Source: a virus
DNA: 32,145 nucleotides
IMG/VR virus record: IMGVR_UViG_3300032050_000514
Coordinates: 1 to 32,145 of that record
Direction: 5' to 3' (one strand)
Under the pieces are notes generated by a model. The model was not told the DNA's origin, did no database searches, and saw only the letters and a program-made list of their open reading frames with translations. Position 1 is the stretch's first letter. Each line of letters starts with the position of its first letter. This document shows, one piece after another, positions 20,057 through 27,959 of the stretch. The position numbers were made by a program, and so were the translations under genes.

Positions 20057-22418
20057 ACGCGTACAAAATCTGCCAGAAGGCGATGTGGAAGTCCTGATGG
20101 AGGGCGAAGGTCCTCTACCTGAGATCGAAATCGAGTTTGATGAAGACGGTGGTGTTGTCGTCAACATCGGCGAAGAGGAAGATGCTGAGGTTCCGTTCGA
20201 CGCGAACTTGGCAGAGGTATTGCCGGAAGACGTGTTGAGCACCATGTCGCAGGACTTGATGATGCTGTATGAGGCAGACAAGTCTTCTCGTGATGATTGG
20301 GAAAAGCAATACGCCAAAGGTTTAGAGCTGCTTGGCTTCTCGATGGAGGAGCGCACCAAGCCATTTAAGGGCGCGTGTGGCGTGTATCACCCACTGCTGT
20401 CCGAGGCGATTGTGCAGTTCCAAGCACAAGCGTTGAAGGAGTTGATGCCTGCGGAAGGCCCTGTGCGTACACAAGTCTTGGGCAAAGAGACGCGTGAGAA
20501 GTTGATGCAGGCGCAGCGTGTGAAGGAGTTCATGAACTACCAGATCACGACCAAGATGCCGGAGTACACACCTGACTTTGATCAGATGCTGTTCTACGTT
20601 GGCTATGGCGGCTCTGCGTTTAAGAAGGTTTACTTCGATGCTGACAAGGGCCGTATGGTCAGCAGAATGATCCCAGCGGATAACTTGTACATCCCGTACA
20701 ACGGCTCATCCGTCATGAGTGAGTGTGAGCGGATCACGTACCGCTTTCCTATGTCGGTCAATTCCTATCGCAAGGCAGTTGTGCGCGGGCAGTACTTGGA
20801 TATTGCTGAACCGTCGTCCGTGCAGGAGACCACCAAGATTCAGGACGAGAAGGACAGGAAGGTCACGGGTGTTGTTCCTGCGGGGGACGAAGAAGAGATG
20901 ATGTTCTTGGAGTTTCAGGTGGACTACGATCTGCCGGGCTTTGAGGATACGGATGAAGAGGGCGAAGCAACTGGCATCAAGCTACCGTACATCGTGACGA
21001 TAGATGAGGTGTCAGCCAAGGTGATTGGTGTTCGTCGTAATTGGAAGGAAAAGGACGACATCAAAGAGCGTTGCGAGTACTACGTCCATTACTTGTTGGT
21101 GCAGGGTCCCGGGGCCTATGGCTTGGGCTTTTTGCATTTGATTGGTGGCTTGTCGAAGACGGCTTCGGCGGCACTGCGTCAGTTGACCGATGCGGGTACC
21201 TTGAGCAACTTGCCTGCTGGCTTTAAGGCCAAGGGTGCGCGGATTGAGAACGATGATGTGCCGATCTCTCCGGGCGAGTGGCGTGACATTGATGCGGGCG
21301 GTATGGAGTTGACGCAGTCATTGTTGCCATTGCCGTACAAGGAGCCAAGCCAGACGCTGTTTTCGCTGATGGGTTTCTGTGTGGATGCGGGCCGTCGGAT
21401 GGCGGCAATTACCGATCTGCAGGTAGGCGACAGTAACCAGAATGCGGCGGTAGGGACGACGATTGCGTTGCTTGAGAAGGGGTCGTCGGTCATGTCGGCG
21501 ATACACAAGCGCCTGCATTATTCCCAGAAGCTCGAGTTCCAGTTGTTGGCCAAAGGTTTTGCCGATTATCTGCCAGACGAGTACCCGTATGAGGTTCCGG
21601 GCGAGTCGAAGAAGATCAAGCGAAAGGACTTTGATGACCGTATCGACATTCTGCCGGTGTCCGACCCCAACATCTTCTCCGTCGCCCAGCGCATCACTAT
21701 GGCGCAAACGGAGTTGCAGTTGGCGCAAAGCGCACCTCAAATGCACAACATGCATGAGGCATATCGCCGCATGTATGAGGCCATTGGGGTAAGGGATATT
21801 GATGGGTTGCTGACCAGTCAGGACATTGATAAGCCGAAGGACCCAACCAGTGAGAATGCGCAGGCGCTAGATGGTTCGCAGTTGAAGGCGTTTGCGGGCC
21901 AGCAGCATGATGCGCATATTATGAGCCATATCATGTTTGGTCTGTCCCCAATGATGGCAGCAATGCCAAATGTGGCGATTATTCTGCAAAAGCATATTTT
22001 TGATCACATTACCAAGAAGGCAGAGGAGTGGGTCGAGGCGGAATTGTTCAAGCAATATGGGACGGACCCCGATCAGTTGGTATCTCCCTTGCAGCGTGAG
22101 GCGATGATTGCGTTGAAGTGCGCCGAATTCTTCCAAGAGGTCAAGAAACTGCAGGATGAGTTGTCTGGAGCCAACCAGCAACCGCCTGATCCGTTGATTG
22201 AGTTGAAGAAGCAGGAGTTGGCGCAGGCTGCCCAGCGTGATCAGACCAATGCGCAGATAGATCAGGCACGGTTGTCCTTTGACCAGCAGCGTGAACAGAA
22301 CGATATGGCGGTGGATCAGGCCAAACTGCAGCAGACTCAGGCGTTGGCTATGGCCAAGATGGACCAAAACGTCATGAAGATGGCCCAACAAGGAGGCAGA
22401 AATGCGCGGCAAACCTAA
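20046..22418 (+). CDS. Portal protein
   Basis: 790 residues from ATG 20046, with AGAGGAAAC upstream. An acidic N-terminus (EIEIEFDEDGGVVVNIGEEE) is followed by the portal core: RSSDDWEKQYAKG-like helices, PFKGACGVYHPLLSEAIVQF, MPAEGPVRTQV, FYVGYGGSAFKKVYFD and IPADNLYIPYNGSS. The middle holds GDSNQNAAVGTTIALLEKGS, a segment common in P22-like and large environmental portal proteins. The C-terminal 150 residues are a Gln/Lys-rich coiled-coil barrel (QQREQNDMAVDQAKLQQTQA). The dodecameric portal is the DNA gate and nucleates head assembly. The size and barrel fit podovirus-like portals. The last codons overlap the next small gene. Confidence 0.93.
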   Translation: MPIERVQNLPEGDVEVLMEGEGPLPEIEIEFDEDGGVVVNIGEEEDAEVPFDANLAEVLPEDVLSTMSQDLMMLYEADKSSRDDWEKQYAKGLELLGFSMEERTKPFKGACGVYHPLLSEAIVQFQAQALKELMPAEGPVRTQVLGKETREKLMQAQRVKEFMNYQITTKMPEYTPDFDQMLFYVGYGGSAFKKVYFDADKGRMVSRMIPADNLYIPYNGSSVMSECERITYRFPMSVNSYRKAVVRGQYLDIAEPSSVQETTKIQDEKDRKVTGVVPAGDEEEMMFLEFQVDYDLPGFEDTDEEGEATGIKLPYIVTIDEVSAKVIGVRRNWKEKDDIKERCEYYVHYLLVQGPGAYGLGFLHLIGGLSKTASAALRQLTDAGTLSNLPAGFKAKGARIENDDVPISPGEWRDIDAGGMELTQSLLPLPYKEPSQTLFSLMGFCVDAGRRMAAITDLQVGDSNQNAAVGTTIALLEKGSSVMSAIHKRLHYSQKLEFQLLAKGFADYLPDEYPYEVPGESKKIKRKDFDDRIDILPVSDPNIFSVAQRITMAQTELQLAQSAPQMHNMHEAYRRMYEAIGVRDIDGLLTSQDIDKPKDPTSENAQALDGSQLKAFAGQQHDAHIMSHIMFGLSPMMAAMPNVAIILQKHIFDHITKKAEEWVEAELFKQYGTDPDQLVSPLQREAMIALKCAEFFQEVKKLQDELSGANQQPPDPLIELKKQELAQAAQRDQTNAQIDQARLSFDQQREQNDMAVDQAKLQQTQALAMAKMDQNVMKMAQQGGRNARQT

Positions 22419-22545
22419 AGACCTTATGAAAAATAAGGGACAGATGCCCAAACGGGGCAAAAATGTTCCACGTGAAACATTGTCAGACCCTCGGGTGACC
22501 TATGTTTACCGCAAAGATGCATTTAAAAAGGTAAAAATCGCATAA
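22402..22545 (+). CDS. Small basic protein (47 aa) overlapping the portal end
   Basis: ATG 22402 is preceded by AAGGAGG, seven bases upstream, inside the portal gene. The product reads MRGKPKDLMKNKGQMPKRGK at the start and DPRVTYVYRKDAFKKVKIA at the end: strongly basic, with no Cys and no membrane segment. A minor head or DNA-binding role is possible. Its codons for Asn-Val-Pro-Arg-Glu-Thr contain the perfect parS-type site at 22464-22479. No family was recognised. Confidence 0.68.
   Translation: MRGKPKDLMKNKGQMPKRGKNVPRETLSDPRVTYVYRKDAFKKVKIA
22464..22479. promoter_or_regulatory. parS-type ParB binding site
   Basis: TGTTCCACGTGAAACA fits the bacterial chromosomal parS consensus TGTTNCACGTGAAACA at all 15 defined positions. 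It is an inverted repeat with one mismatch (position 5 against 12). A 15-base match is not expected by chance in 32 kb. No ParB gene is in the window, so a host or distant phage ParB would be the ligand. It sits in a coding sequence, so chance conservation of the VPRET codons is the main alternative. Confidence 0.6.
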
Positions 22546-22550
22546 AACAC

Positions 22551-22570
22551 GTGTATTTTTATAAATACAC
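22551..22570 (+). other. AT-rich hairpin after the small basic gene
   Basis: GTGTATTT (22551-22558), TTAT, AAATACAC (22563-22570). Eight perfect pairs lie in the 87-base gap before ATG 22633. There is no T-run after it, so it is a weak terminator or processing signal at best. Confidence 0.4.
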
Positions 22571-22632
22571 ATGCATAATTGTTATGTAGCCTTCAGATAG
22601 GGCCTGTACTGTCTGCGTACTTGGGGTAATCC

Positions 22633-22818
22633 ATGCTTGAGTTTACTGAAAAAGTGCTCTACGCCGTCCGAAACCTAAGAAAACAGTCCGAAGAGATGAT
22701 TGTTTCGGGTGGAGTCAAGGACATGGAACATTACAAGTTCCTGATGGGCAGGATAGAAGGCTACAAATTCGTCGAGAACGAAATCTTAGCGCTTCTCAAG
22801 AAAAATCCTGACTCATAA
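22633..22818 (+). CDS. Conserved small head-region phage protein
   Basis: 61 residues, MLEFTEKVLYAVRNLRKQSE, then EMIVSGGVKDMEHYKFLMGR and a C-terminal helix (VENEILALLKK). The pattern of two amphipathic helices around SGGVKDMEHYKFLMGRIEG is recurrent in environmental phages at exactly this place between the portal and capsid genes, with unknown function. GGGG lies eight bases before the ATG. It might be a head-assembly accessory. Confidence 0.82.
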   Translation: MLEFTEKVLYAVRNLRKQSEEMIVSGGVKDMEHYKFLMGRIEGYKFVENEILALLKKNPDS

Positions 22819-22829
22819 GGAACTATGTT

Positions 22830-23282
22830 ATGACTTTGACAGCATTAGAAGAAAAATGGGCCAAAGAAGCGGACGAAAAGGAGCCTAGCCTTGACGACGC
22901 TTACTCAGAAGACGGCAGTCTTACTGTCGAAAATCTTGATGGCTCAGTCTTGGACCGTGTCCCACAGCCAACAGGCTGGCGTGTCGTCATTCTCCCCTAC
23001 CGTGGGGCCGAAAAGACCAAGGGCGGTATTGTTCTGTCCGATCAAACCCGCGAAAAACAGCAACTGACCACGGTTTGTGGCTACGTTTTGGCTGTTGGGG
23101 ACCTAGCTTACAAAGACGAAGGTAAATTTCCTAATGGTCCTTGGTGTCAAAAGGGCGATTGGGTAATTTTTGGCCGCTATGCGGGTGCGCGTATCGGTCT
23201 AGACGGTGGGGAAATCCGAATCTTGAATGATGACGAGATTCTCGCCCGCATCAACAATCCAGAAGACATTCTGCACATGTGA
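22830..23282 (+). CDS. GroES-like co-chaperonin (phage Cpn10)
   Basis: 150 residues from ATG 22830, with AAGGA upstream. After an acidic 40-residue extension the sequence follows the Cpn10 fold: GWRVVILPYRGAEKTKGGIV (the GroEL-binding mobile loop is around EKTKGGIVL), a beta-barrel core TVCGYVLAVGD, CQKGDWVIFGRYAGARI with the usual GDxVxF block, and GEIRILNDDEILARI at the end. Phage co-chaperonins such as T4 gp31 redirect host GroEL to fold the capsid protein. Its place just before the scaffold and capsid genes fits that role. Confidence 0.92.
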   Translation: MTLTALEEKWAKEADEKEPSLDDAYSEDGSLTVENLDGSVLDRVPQPTGWRVVILPYRGAEKTKGGIVLSDQTREKQQLTTVCGYVLAVGDLAYKDEGKFPNGPWCQKGDWVIFGRYAGARIGLDGGEIRILNDDEILARINNPEDILHM

Positions 23283-23289
23283 GGCCCTT

Positions 23290-24219
23290 ATGACGAATAC
23301 CGTACCTGATTCACAACTGGAATTTAATTTGGGGGAAGGCGAACAGGAGACATTGGTTGATGTTCCTGAGCTTGAATCGCCAGAAGAATCGCCCGCGCCG
23401 TCGGCAGCAAAGCCGGAACCTGCCCCAGAGACGGCTCAAAGCAAGCACAGCGAGGAACTAGATAACGTCAGTGAGAATGTGCAAAGGCGCATTTCCAAAT
23501 TGACAGCAAAAATGCGGGAAGCGGAGCGCAGAGAGCAAGCCGCGCTGGAATATGCCCGTAGCGTTCACGCCAAGGCACAAGAGCTAGAGCAAAAGCTGGT
23601 GGTGACCGATACCAATCGGTTGAGTGAGACAAAAACTCGCATAACCACGCAGGCAGATCAGCTCAAGGCCATTATTCGCCGTGCTCGGGAAGAAGGGGAC
23701 ATTGATACTGAGACAGAAGCTCAAGAGCGGCTGATGCAGTTGTCATTGGAGCAGCAGCAAGTCAATTCATGGCTCCAGTACCAGCAACAGCAGCAAGCGC
23801 AGGCTCCGGCTCCACAGCCCGCCCCGGTTCAACAAGCCGCCCCTGCCAAACGCCCTCCAAGTATGAAGGCAGAGGATTGGGCCTCGAAAAATGAGTGGTT
23901 CGGTAAAGACAAAACCATGACATATGCGGCATGGGGTATCCATGCAGCCATGGTGGATGAGGAAGGATTTGACCCGGAATCTGACGAGTACTATACTGAA
24001 TTAGACAACAGGATCAGACAGGAGTTTCCACACCGGTTTGCCCCTGCTCAACAGACTCAACAGAGACAACGGCAGAACGTGCCCGCCGTTGCTCCTGCGA
24101 CCCGAAGTTCCGGGGTTAGTAGTGCACGCCGTTCGGTGAAATTAACACCGAGTCAAGTTGCTATCGCAAAGAAATTGGGTGTTCCTCTCGAGGAATATGC
24201 CAAATACGTGAAGGAGTAA
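23290..24219 (+). CDS. Scaffolding protein
   Basis: 309 residues from ATG 23290, with GAGG five bases upstream; the longer frame from 23227 overlaps the co-chaperonin. The acidic Pro/Glu-rich N-terminus (ESPEESPAPSAAKPEPAPE) is followed by a long coiled coil (VQRRISKLTAKMREAERREQ ... DQLKAIIRRAREEGD), a Gln/Ala/Pro linker and a basic C-terminus (SVKLTPSQVAIAKKLGVPLE). This is the usual make-up of phage scaffolds, which guide capsid assembly and leave before or during packaging. The C-terminal helix-turn-helix-like tail probably binds the capsid protein. Confidence 0.85.
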   Translation: MTNTVPDSQLEFNLGEGEQETLVDVPELESPEESPAPSAAKPEPAPETAQSKHSEELDNVSENVQRRISKLTAKMREAERREQAALEYARSVHAKAQELEQKLVVTDTNRLSETKTRITTQADQLKAIIRRAREEGDIDTETEAQERLMQLSLEQQQVNSWLQYQQQQQAQAPAPQPAPVQQAAPAKRPPSMKAEDWASKNEWFGKDKTMTYAAWGIHAAMVDEEGFDPESDEYYTELDNRIRQEFPHRFAPAQQTQQRQRQNVPAVAPATRSSGVSSARRSVKLTPSQVAIAKKLGVPLEEYAKYVKE

Positions 24220-24222
24220 GAA

Positions 24223-24693
24223 ATGACCCAAGAGAAAATGACTATCGACCGCGCCCCCCGTAATTCACGGGAAAAGGAGGCTCGTCGCAAGCCTTGGACT
24301 CCTCCATCACGGTTGGACGCACCCCCTGCCCCTAAAGGATTTCAGCATCGCTGGATTCGTTCGGAGATCAATGGTTTTGAGGACAAGCAGCATGTTTATG
24401 GCCGTCTTCGTGAAGGCTATGAACTGGTGCGTAACGAGGAACTGCCAGAAGAGTACCGCAACACCCTGCCTACTATCGAAGATGGTAAACACGCTGGTGT
24501 GGTAGCTGTTGGTGGCCTTTTGCTTGCTCGTATTCCAGATGAGACTTTGGCGGAACGCAATGCACACTATGCCGGTAAGGCGCGGGATCAGATTCATGCG
24601 GTGGACAATGAGTTGATGCGTGAAAACGCTCACTCGACAATGCGTATCCAGAACCCCGAAAGGAGTTCTCGCACTACTTTTGGTAGTCGTTAA
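24223..24693 (+). CDS. Conserved head protein of unknown function
   Basis: 156 residues from ATG 24223, with AAGGAG seven bases upstream. The Arg/Pro-rich start (RAPRNSREKEARRKPWTPPS) is followed by FQHRWIRSEINGFEDKQHVY, where a sheet-forming block (GRLREGYELVRNEEL), GVVAVGGLLLARIP and a helical end are seen. Proteins with this layout recur between the scaffold and capsid genes of environmental phages, often acting as capsid-vertex or minor head components. The exact role is unknown. Confidence 0.8.
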   Translation: MTQEKMTIDRAPRNSREKEARRKPWTPPSRLDAPPAPKGFQHRWIRSEINGFEDKQHVYGRLREGYELVRNEELPEEYRNTLPTIEDGKHAGVVAVGGLLLARIPDETLAERNAHYAGKARDQIHAVDNELMRENAHSTMRIQNPERSSRTTFGSR

Positions 24694-24720
24694 GACTATA
24701 TAACCCTTTAGGAGCTATTC

Positions 24721-25314
24721 ATGGCAAACGTCGATAAAGCCTATGGTCTCCGCCCTATGGGTAACCTATCTGCTACTGGTGCACAGAAGCAGTATGGCTA
24801 CCTGATCGCGGACAACCAGTCGGGCGCAATTTTCCAAGGCGACTTGGTTACTATTGTTGGTGGTTATGTTGTTAGATTTGATGCAGCATCGCACACTGTT
24901 GCGGTTGGTGTATTCAACGGCTGTAACTACGTTGATCCAACTTCAGGCAAGCCCACATGGTCGAACTACTATCCGGGTTCCGTCAACATCACTACTGGCC
25001 AAATCACGGCTGATGTAGTTGACGATCCTAACCAATTGTTCACCATTCAAGCTGACGAAGATATCGTTCAAGCTGACTTTGGTAAGAATGCTGCTATTGC
25101 TTACACAGCAGGTAGCGTTGTTACTGGTGTCTCAGCCACTGAATTAGATTCTTCAACTATTGCTAATACCAATGCTGCTGGATTGGTGCTAAAGCTAGTT
25201 GGTTTGAATACACTACCGAGCAATGAATTGGGTTCTAACTTTACCCAAGTCATTGTTAAGATCAACAAGCATTTGTATGGCAGCGAGGGTGTTGCCAACG
25301 TCGCACCCACCTAA
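24721..25314 (+). CDS. Capsid decoration or structural protein
   Basis: 197 residues from ATG 24721, with TTAGGAG upstream. The start MANVDKAYGLRPMGNLSATG is typical of a phage virion protein found next to the capsid gene. The sequence is Gly/Thr/Val-rich and predicted mostly beta (GDLVTIVGGYVVRFDAASHT, then VAVGVFNGCNYV). No enzyme motif is seen. It is probably a head decoration or stabilising protein of the DUF-type found beside Mu-like capsids, which is inferred from position. Confidence 0.82.
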   Translation: MANVDKAYGLRPMGNLSATGAQKQYGYLIADNQSGAIFQGDLVTIVGGYVVRFDAASHTVAVGVFNGCNYVDPTSGKPTWSNYYPGSVNITTGQITADVVDDPNQLFTIQADEDIVQADFGKNAAIAYTAGSVVTGVSATELDSSTIANTNAAGLVLKLVGLNTLPSNELGSNFTQVIVKINKHLYGSEGVANVAPT

Positions 25315-25327
25315 TAGGAGCTAAATC

Positions 25328-26251
25328 ATGGCTATTTCTCGTTCGCAACTAGTTAAAGAACTAGAGCCCGGCCTGAACGCTCTGTTCGGGATGGAGTACA
25401 AGCGCTACGAAAACGAACACGAAGCAATCTTCTCGATTGAGTCGTCGGATCGTGCGTTTGAAGAAGAAGTTATGCTGACCGGTTTCGGTGAGGCACCGAC
25501 GAAAAACGAAGGTGCTGGCGTGAACTACGACTCCGCACAGGAATCGTTCACCGCTCGTTACACTCACGAGACCGTTGCACTGGCGTTCGCGCTGACTGAA
25601 GAGGCCATCGAGGATAACCTCTATGACCGTCTGGCATCGCGTTACACCAAGGCACTGGCCCGTTCGATGTCCTACACCAAGCAGGTGAAGGCAGCTTCGG
25701 TGCTGAACAACGCGTTCAACACCACTGGCCCATACAACGGCGGTGACGGCGTTTCGCTGTGTAACAGCGCACACCCAACCGCACTTGGTCCTAACTTCAG
25801 CAACGTGCCTACAACGGCCGCTGACCTGAATGAGACCTCGTTGGAACAGGGCATCATCGATGTAGCAGGCTTCACCGACGAACGTGGCCTGAAGGTCGCT
25901 CTGTCGGTTCGCCGCATGATCATTCCGAAGGAACTGCAATTTACCGCAGAGCGCCTGATGAAATCGACCCTGCGTACCGAAACCGCAGACAACGACATCA
26001 ACGCCATCAAGTCGATGGGCATGGTTCCAGAAGGCTACTTCGTGAACCACTTCCTGACCGATCCGGACGCATGGTTCCTCATGACCGATGCACCGAACGG
26101 CCTGAAGATGTTCCAGCGTTCCGACATCAAGACTGCCTTTGAAGGCGACTTTGATACCGGTAACGTCCGTTACAAGGCCCGTGAGCGTTACAGCTTCGGC
26201 TGGTCCGATCCCCGTGCAATTTGGGGTTCAGAAGGCTACACCCCAGCCTAA
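25328..26251 (+). CDS. Major capsid protein (HK97 fold, Mu-like)
   Basis: 307 residues from ATG 25328, with TAGGAG upstream. The start (MAISRSQLVKELEPGLNALF) with GMEYKRYENEHEAIF and the block EEVMLTGFGEAPTKNEGAGV fit the Mu-gpT-like branch of HK97-fold capsid proteins. Later TARYTHETVALAFALTEEAI forms the long helix region, and GMVPEGYFVNHFLTDPDAWF with a DPRAIWGSEGYTPA end is family-typical. It assembles the icosahedral shell around the scaffold. The codon use is more uniform and GC-rich than that of its neighbours, as expected for the most expressed gene. A strong terminator follows. Confidence 0.94.
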   Translation: MAISRSQLVKELEPGLNALFGMEYKRYENEHEAIFSIESSDRAFEEEVMLTGFGEAPTKNEGAGVNYDSAQESFTARYTHETVALAFALTEEAIEDNLYDRLASRYTKALARSMSYTKQVKAASVLNNAFNTTGPYNGGDGVSLCNSAHPTALGPNFSNVPTTAADLNETSLEQGIIDVAGFTDERGLKVALSVRRMIIPKELQFTAERLMKSTLRTETADNDINAIKSMGMVPEGYFVNHFLTDPDAWFLMTDAPNGLKMFQRSDIKTAFEGDFDTGNVRYKARERYSFGWSDPRAIWGSEGYTPA

Positions 26252-26262
26252 TTAGGGGAACG

Positions 26263-26293
26263 AGAAAAGGGGCCGATTGGCCCCTTTTCTTTT
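26263..26293 (+). terminator. Strong terminator after the capsid gene
   Basis: AGAAAAGGGGCC (26263-26274), GATT, GGCCCCTTTTCT (26279-26290), then TTT. Twelve perfect pairs with a T-rich end. It closes the head transcript. Confidence 0.9.
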
Positions 26294-26315
26294 ATTGGCA
26301 ATAGTGTATATTGCA

Positions 26316-26399
26316 CGTATTCCGGGGCTTCCCGGCGTATTCGACAGACCCGGCTGACGACATGCAGACGGATACGCCCAACTCGCATGTGAGGACAAT
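26316..26399 (+). ncRNA. Probable structured RNA leader with pseudoknot
   Basis: In the 106-base gap before ATG 26400, GGCGTAT (26334-26340) is fully complementary to ATACGCC (26372-26378), and ACATGC (26360-26365) is fully complementary to GCATGT (26385-26390). The two helices interlock as an H-type pseudoknot. A hairpin CCGGG / CCCGG (26322-26335) precedes it. The GAGGA ribosome site follows directly, so the structure could regulate translation. It is not a known riboswitch to me. Confidence 0.5.
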
Positions 26400-26837
26400 A
26401 TGGCGAATACTACGTTCACCGGCCCGGTGATCTCTGATAACGGTTTTATCGGTCCTGCGGCTGTATCTACCGCAACTGCTGCCAACACTTTGACTGCAGC
26501 CGATAGCGGCAAAACCATTTTCCTGAATTCGGCTACCGAATTTGTAACTACGCTTCCGCTCCCAGCAGCCGGTCTGCGCTTTACCTTTATCGTTAAAGCT
26601 GCTCCGGTAGGCACTGCTTACACCGTGGTAACCAATGGCGGCGCAAACATCATCAAAGGTCAGCAGTACAACGCGGCAGGCGCAGCGGGTGATACTGGCA
26701 CCGCAGATGACACCATTACCTTTGTGGCAAGTTCCTCGGTTGCAGGTGACCGTGTAGAACTGATCAGTGACGGCACAAGCTGGTTTGCATACGCATTCTG
26801 CACTTTGGCTGCATCGATCCTGTTCTCTGCTACCTAA
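26400..26837 (+). CDS. Virion structural protein (beta-rich, decoration-like)
   Basis: 145 residues from ATG 26400, with GTGAGGA eight bases upstream. It is Ala/Thr/Gly-rich: MANTTFTGPVISDNGFIG, TAADSGKTIFLNSATEFVTT, LPLPAAGLRFTFIVKAAP. This layout resembles short beta-sandwich or fibre-adhesin head-surface proteins common in environmental phages. No catalytic motif was recognised. It is the first gene after the capsid terminator and the structured leader, so it may be expressed at a level set separately from the capsid. Confidence 0.8.
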   Translation: MANTTFTGPVISDNGFIGPAAVSTATAANTLTAADSGKTIFLNSATEFVTTLPLPAAGLRFTFIVKAAPVGTAYTVVTNGGANIIKGQQYNAAGAAGDTGTADDTITFVASSSVAGDRVELISDGTSWFAYAFCTLAASILFSAT

Positions 26838-26850
26838 TTAGGAGGTCGCC

Positions 26851-27129
26851 ATGGGGTACATGAGCGATTTACAGAGTACCTATCGCACGACGGATGGGGC
26901 CATTTTTACTGGCCGTACCCGTATTAAGGCGGTGTATGTCTCTCCTGATGCGGGAACGGGTTCCGTATCGATTACCGATGGTAATGGTGGCACCGTTCTT
27001 TACAGAATAGACGTTCCTGCTGGCAGTAGTGCCATCTATATGTCACTACCGGAGGACGGTATTTTGTTTAAGAACGGGGCATACGCTGATCTAACAACTG
27101 TCATTTCGGCAACATTCTTCTGGGCATAA
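26851..27129 (+). CDS. Small beta-rich virion protein
   Basis: 92 residues from ATG 26851, with TTAGGAGG upstream. The sequence (TDGAIFTGRTRIKAVYVSPD, then GTVLYRIDVPAGSSAIYMSL) alternates short strands and turns with almost no helix, as in jelly-roll trimer or head-fibre proteins. The final FKNGAYADLTTVISATFFWA is recurrent in this class of phage proteins. The family name is unknown to me. Confidence 0.76.
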   Translation: MGYMSDLQSTYRTTDGAIFTGRTRIKAVYVSPDAGTGSVSITDGNGGTVLYRIDVPAGSSAIYMSLPEDGILFKNGAYADLTTVISATFFWA

Positions 27130-27140
27130 AGGATCAAATC

Positions 27141-27425
27141 ATGATGATGAAAATGAACAAGCGCCGGAAGAAGTCCGGTATGAGCATGGATAAGGGCATG
27201 AGTTACGCCAAGTCCTCCAAAAAAGGCATGGCTGGCGACGATATGCTGTCTATGGACTCCAAGCCTATGAAAAAAATGGGCGGCGGTATGATGGGTTATG
27301 CCGCAGGCGGTATGGTCAGCCCTCGCAAGAAGATGGCCATGGGCTACGCTTCTGGAGGCATGGTTGAGACTGTTCAGTCCCGTGGTAATGGTGCTGCGCG
27401 TGGCAAGAAGACCCGTATCTGCTAA
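27141..27425 (+). CDS. Met/Gly/Lys-rich virion protein with AxGGMV repeats
   Basis: 94 residues starting with MMMKMNKRRKK. It is very low complexity: Met, Lys and Gly dominate. Two near-identical motifs, MMGYAAGGMVSPRKKMA and MGYASGGMVE, occur in the second half, and KKMGGG precedes them. Similar GGMV motifs appear in the 27949 and 16466 products. It is likely disordered and basic, perhaps packaged with DNA. AAAGGA lies before the ATG run. The function is unknown. Confidence 0.72.
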   Translation: MMMKMNKRRKKSGMSMDKGMSYAKSSKKGMAGDDMLSMDSKPMKKMGGGMMGYAAGGMVSPRKKMAMGYASGGMVETVQSRGNGAARGKKTRIC

Positions 27426-27427
27426 TC

Positions 27428-27715
27428 ATGCCTAGAAAGCGTGAAAACCCTATTGCAACTTCGGTCAAGTCGGGCAATTTTCGCCCGACTAAGTCCGGTG
27501 CTGGGATGACGAAGCAGGGGGTAACTGCTTATCGTCGTGCTAATCCCGGCAGTAAGTTGCAGACTGCGGTGACAGAGGACAAGCCTTCGGCCGCACGTGC
27601 GGCGCGAAGGAAGTCTTATTGCGCTCGTAGTGAGGGTCAGATGAAGAAGTTTCCAAAGGCTGCGGCAGACCCGAATAGTCGGTTGCGGCAGGCCAGAAAA
27701 CGGTGGAAGTGCTGA
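27428..27715 (+). CDS. Basic conserved phage protein (DUF6321-like)
   Basis: 95 residues starting MPRKRENPIATSVKSG. The block NPGSKLQTAVTEDKP followed by ARRKSYCARSEGQMKKFP and AADPNSRLRQARKRWKC matches a small family of basic phage proteins (I recall it as DUF6321), which keep two Cys and a Trp near the C-terminus. It could bind nucleic acid in the virion. It begins two bases after the preceding stop. Confidence 0.85.
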   Translation: MPRKRENPIATSVKSGNFRPTKSGAGMTKQGVTAYRRANPGSKLQTAVTEDKPSAARAARRKSYCARSEGQMKKFPKAAADPNSRLRQARKRWKC

Positions 27716-27716
27716 A

Positions 27717-27959
27717 ATGGAAGTCATGGTATGGAACATAGTACTTTCAGTCCTCCTTGGCTTGGTTGGGTGGGTTCTGAAAGAAAAGTCAGCCGAGGTT
27801 CATCGGCTGCAGGTATTGCTCAATCGCACTCGTGAAGAGATTGCGAAGGAATACGTCACAAAAGCGGAAGTCCACGCTGATATTAATCGGGTATTGGACA
27901 GACTTGACCGGTTGGAGATGAAGTTAGACCGGCTAATGGAGGCTAAAAATGCCAGCTAA
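27717..27959 (+). CDS. Membrane-anchored coiled-coil protein
   Basis: 80 residues from ATG 27717. One N-terminal transmembrane segment (VWNIVLSVLLGLVGWVL, about residues 5-21) is followed by a charged coiled coil (EVHRLQVLLNRTREEIAKEY, then INRVLDRLDRLEMKLDRL). The topology resembles XhlA-like or holin-associated phage proteins but in the reverse order. It may be a lysis accessory or virion membrane component. The start follows the previous stop by one base, and the end overlaps the next gene by 11 bases. Confidence 0.8.
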   Translation: MEVMVWNIVLSVLLGLVGWVLKEKSAEVHRLQVLLNRTREEIAKEYVTKAEVHADINRVLDRLDRLEMKLDRLMEAKNAS

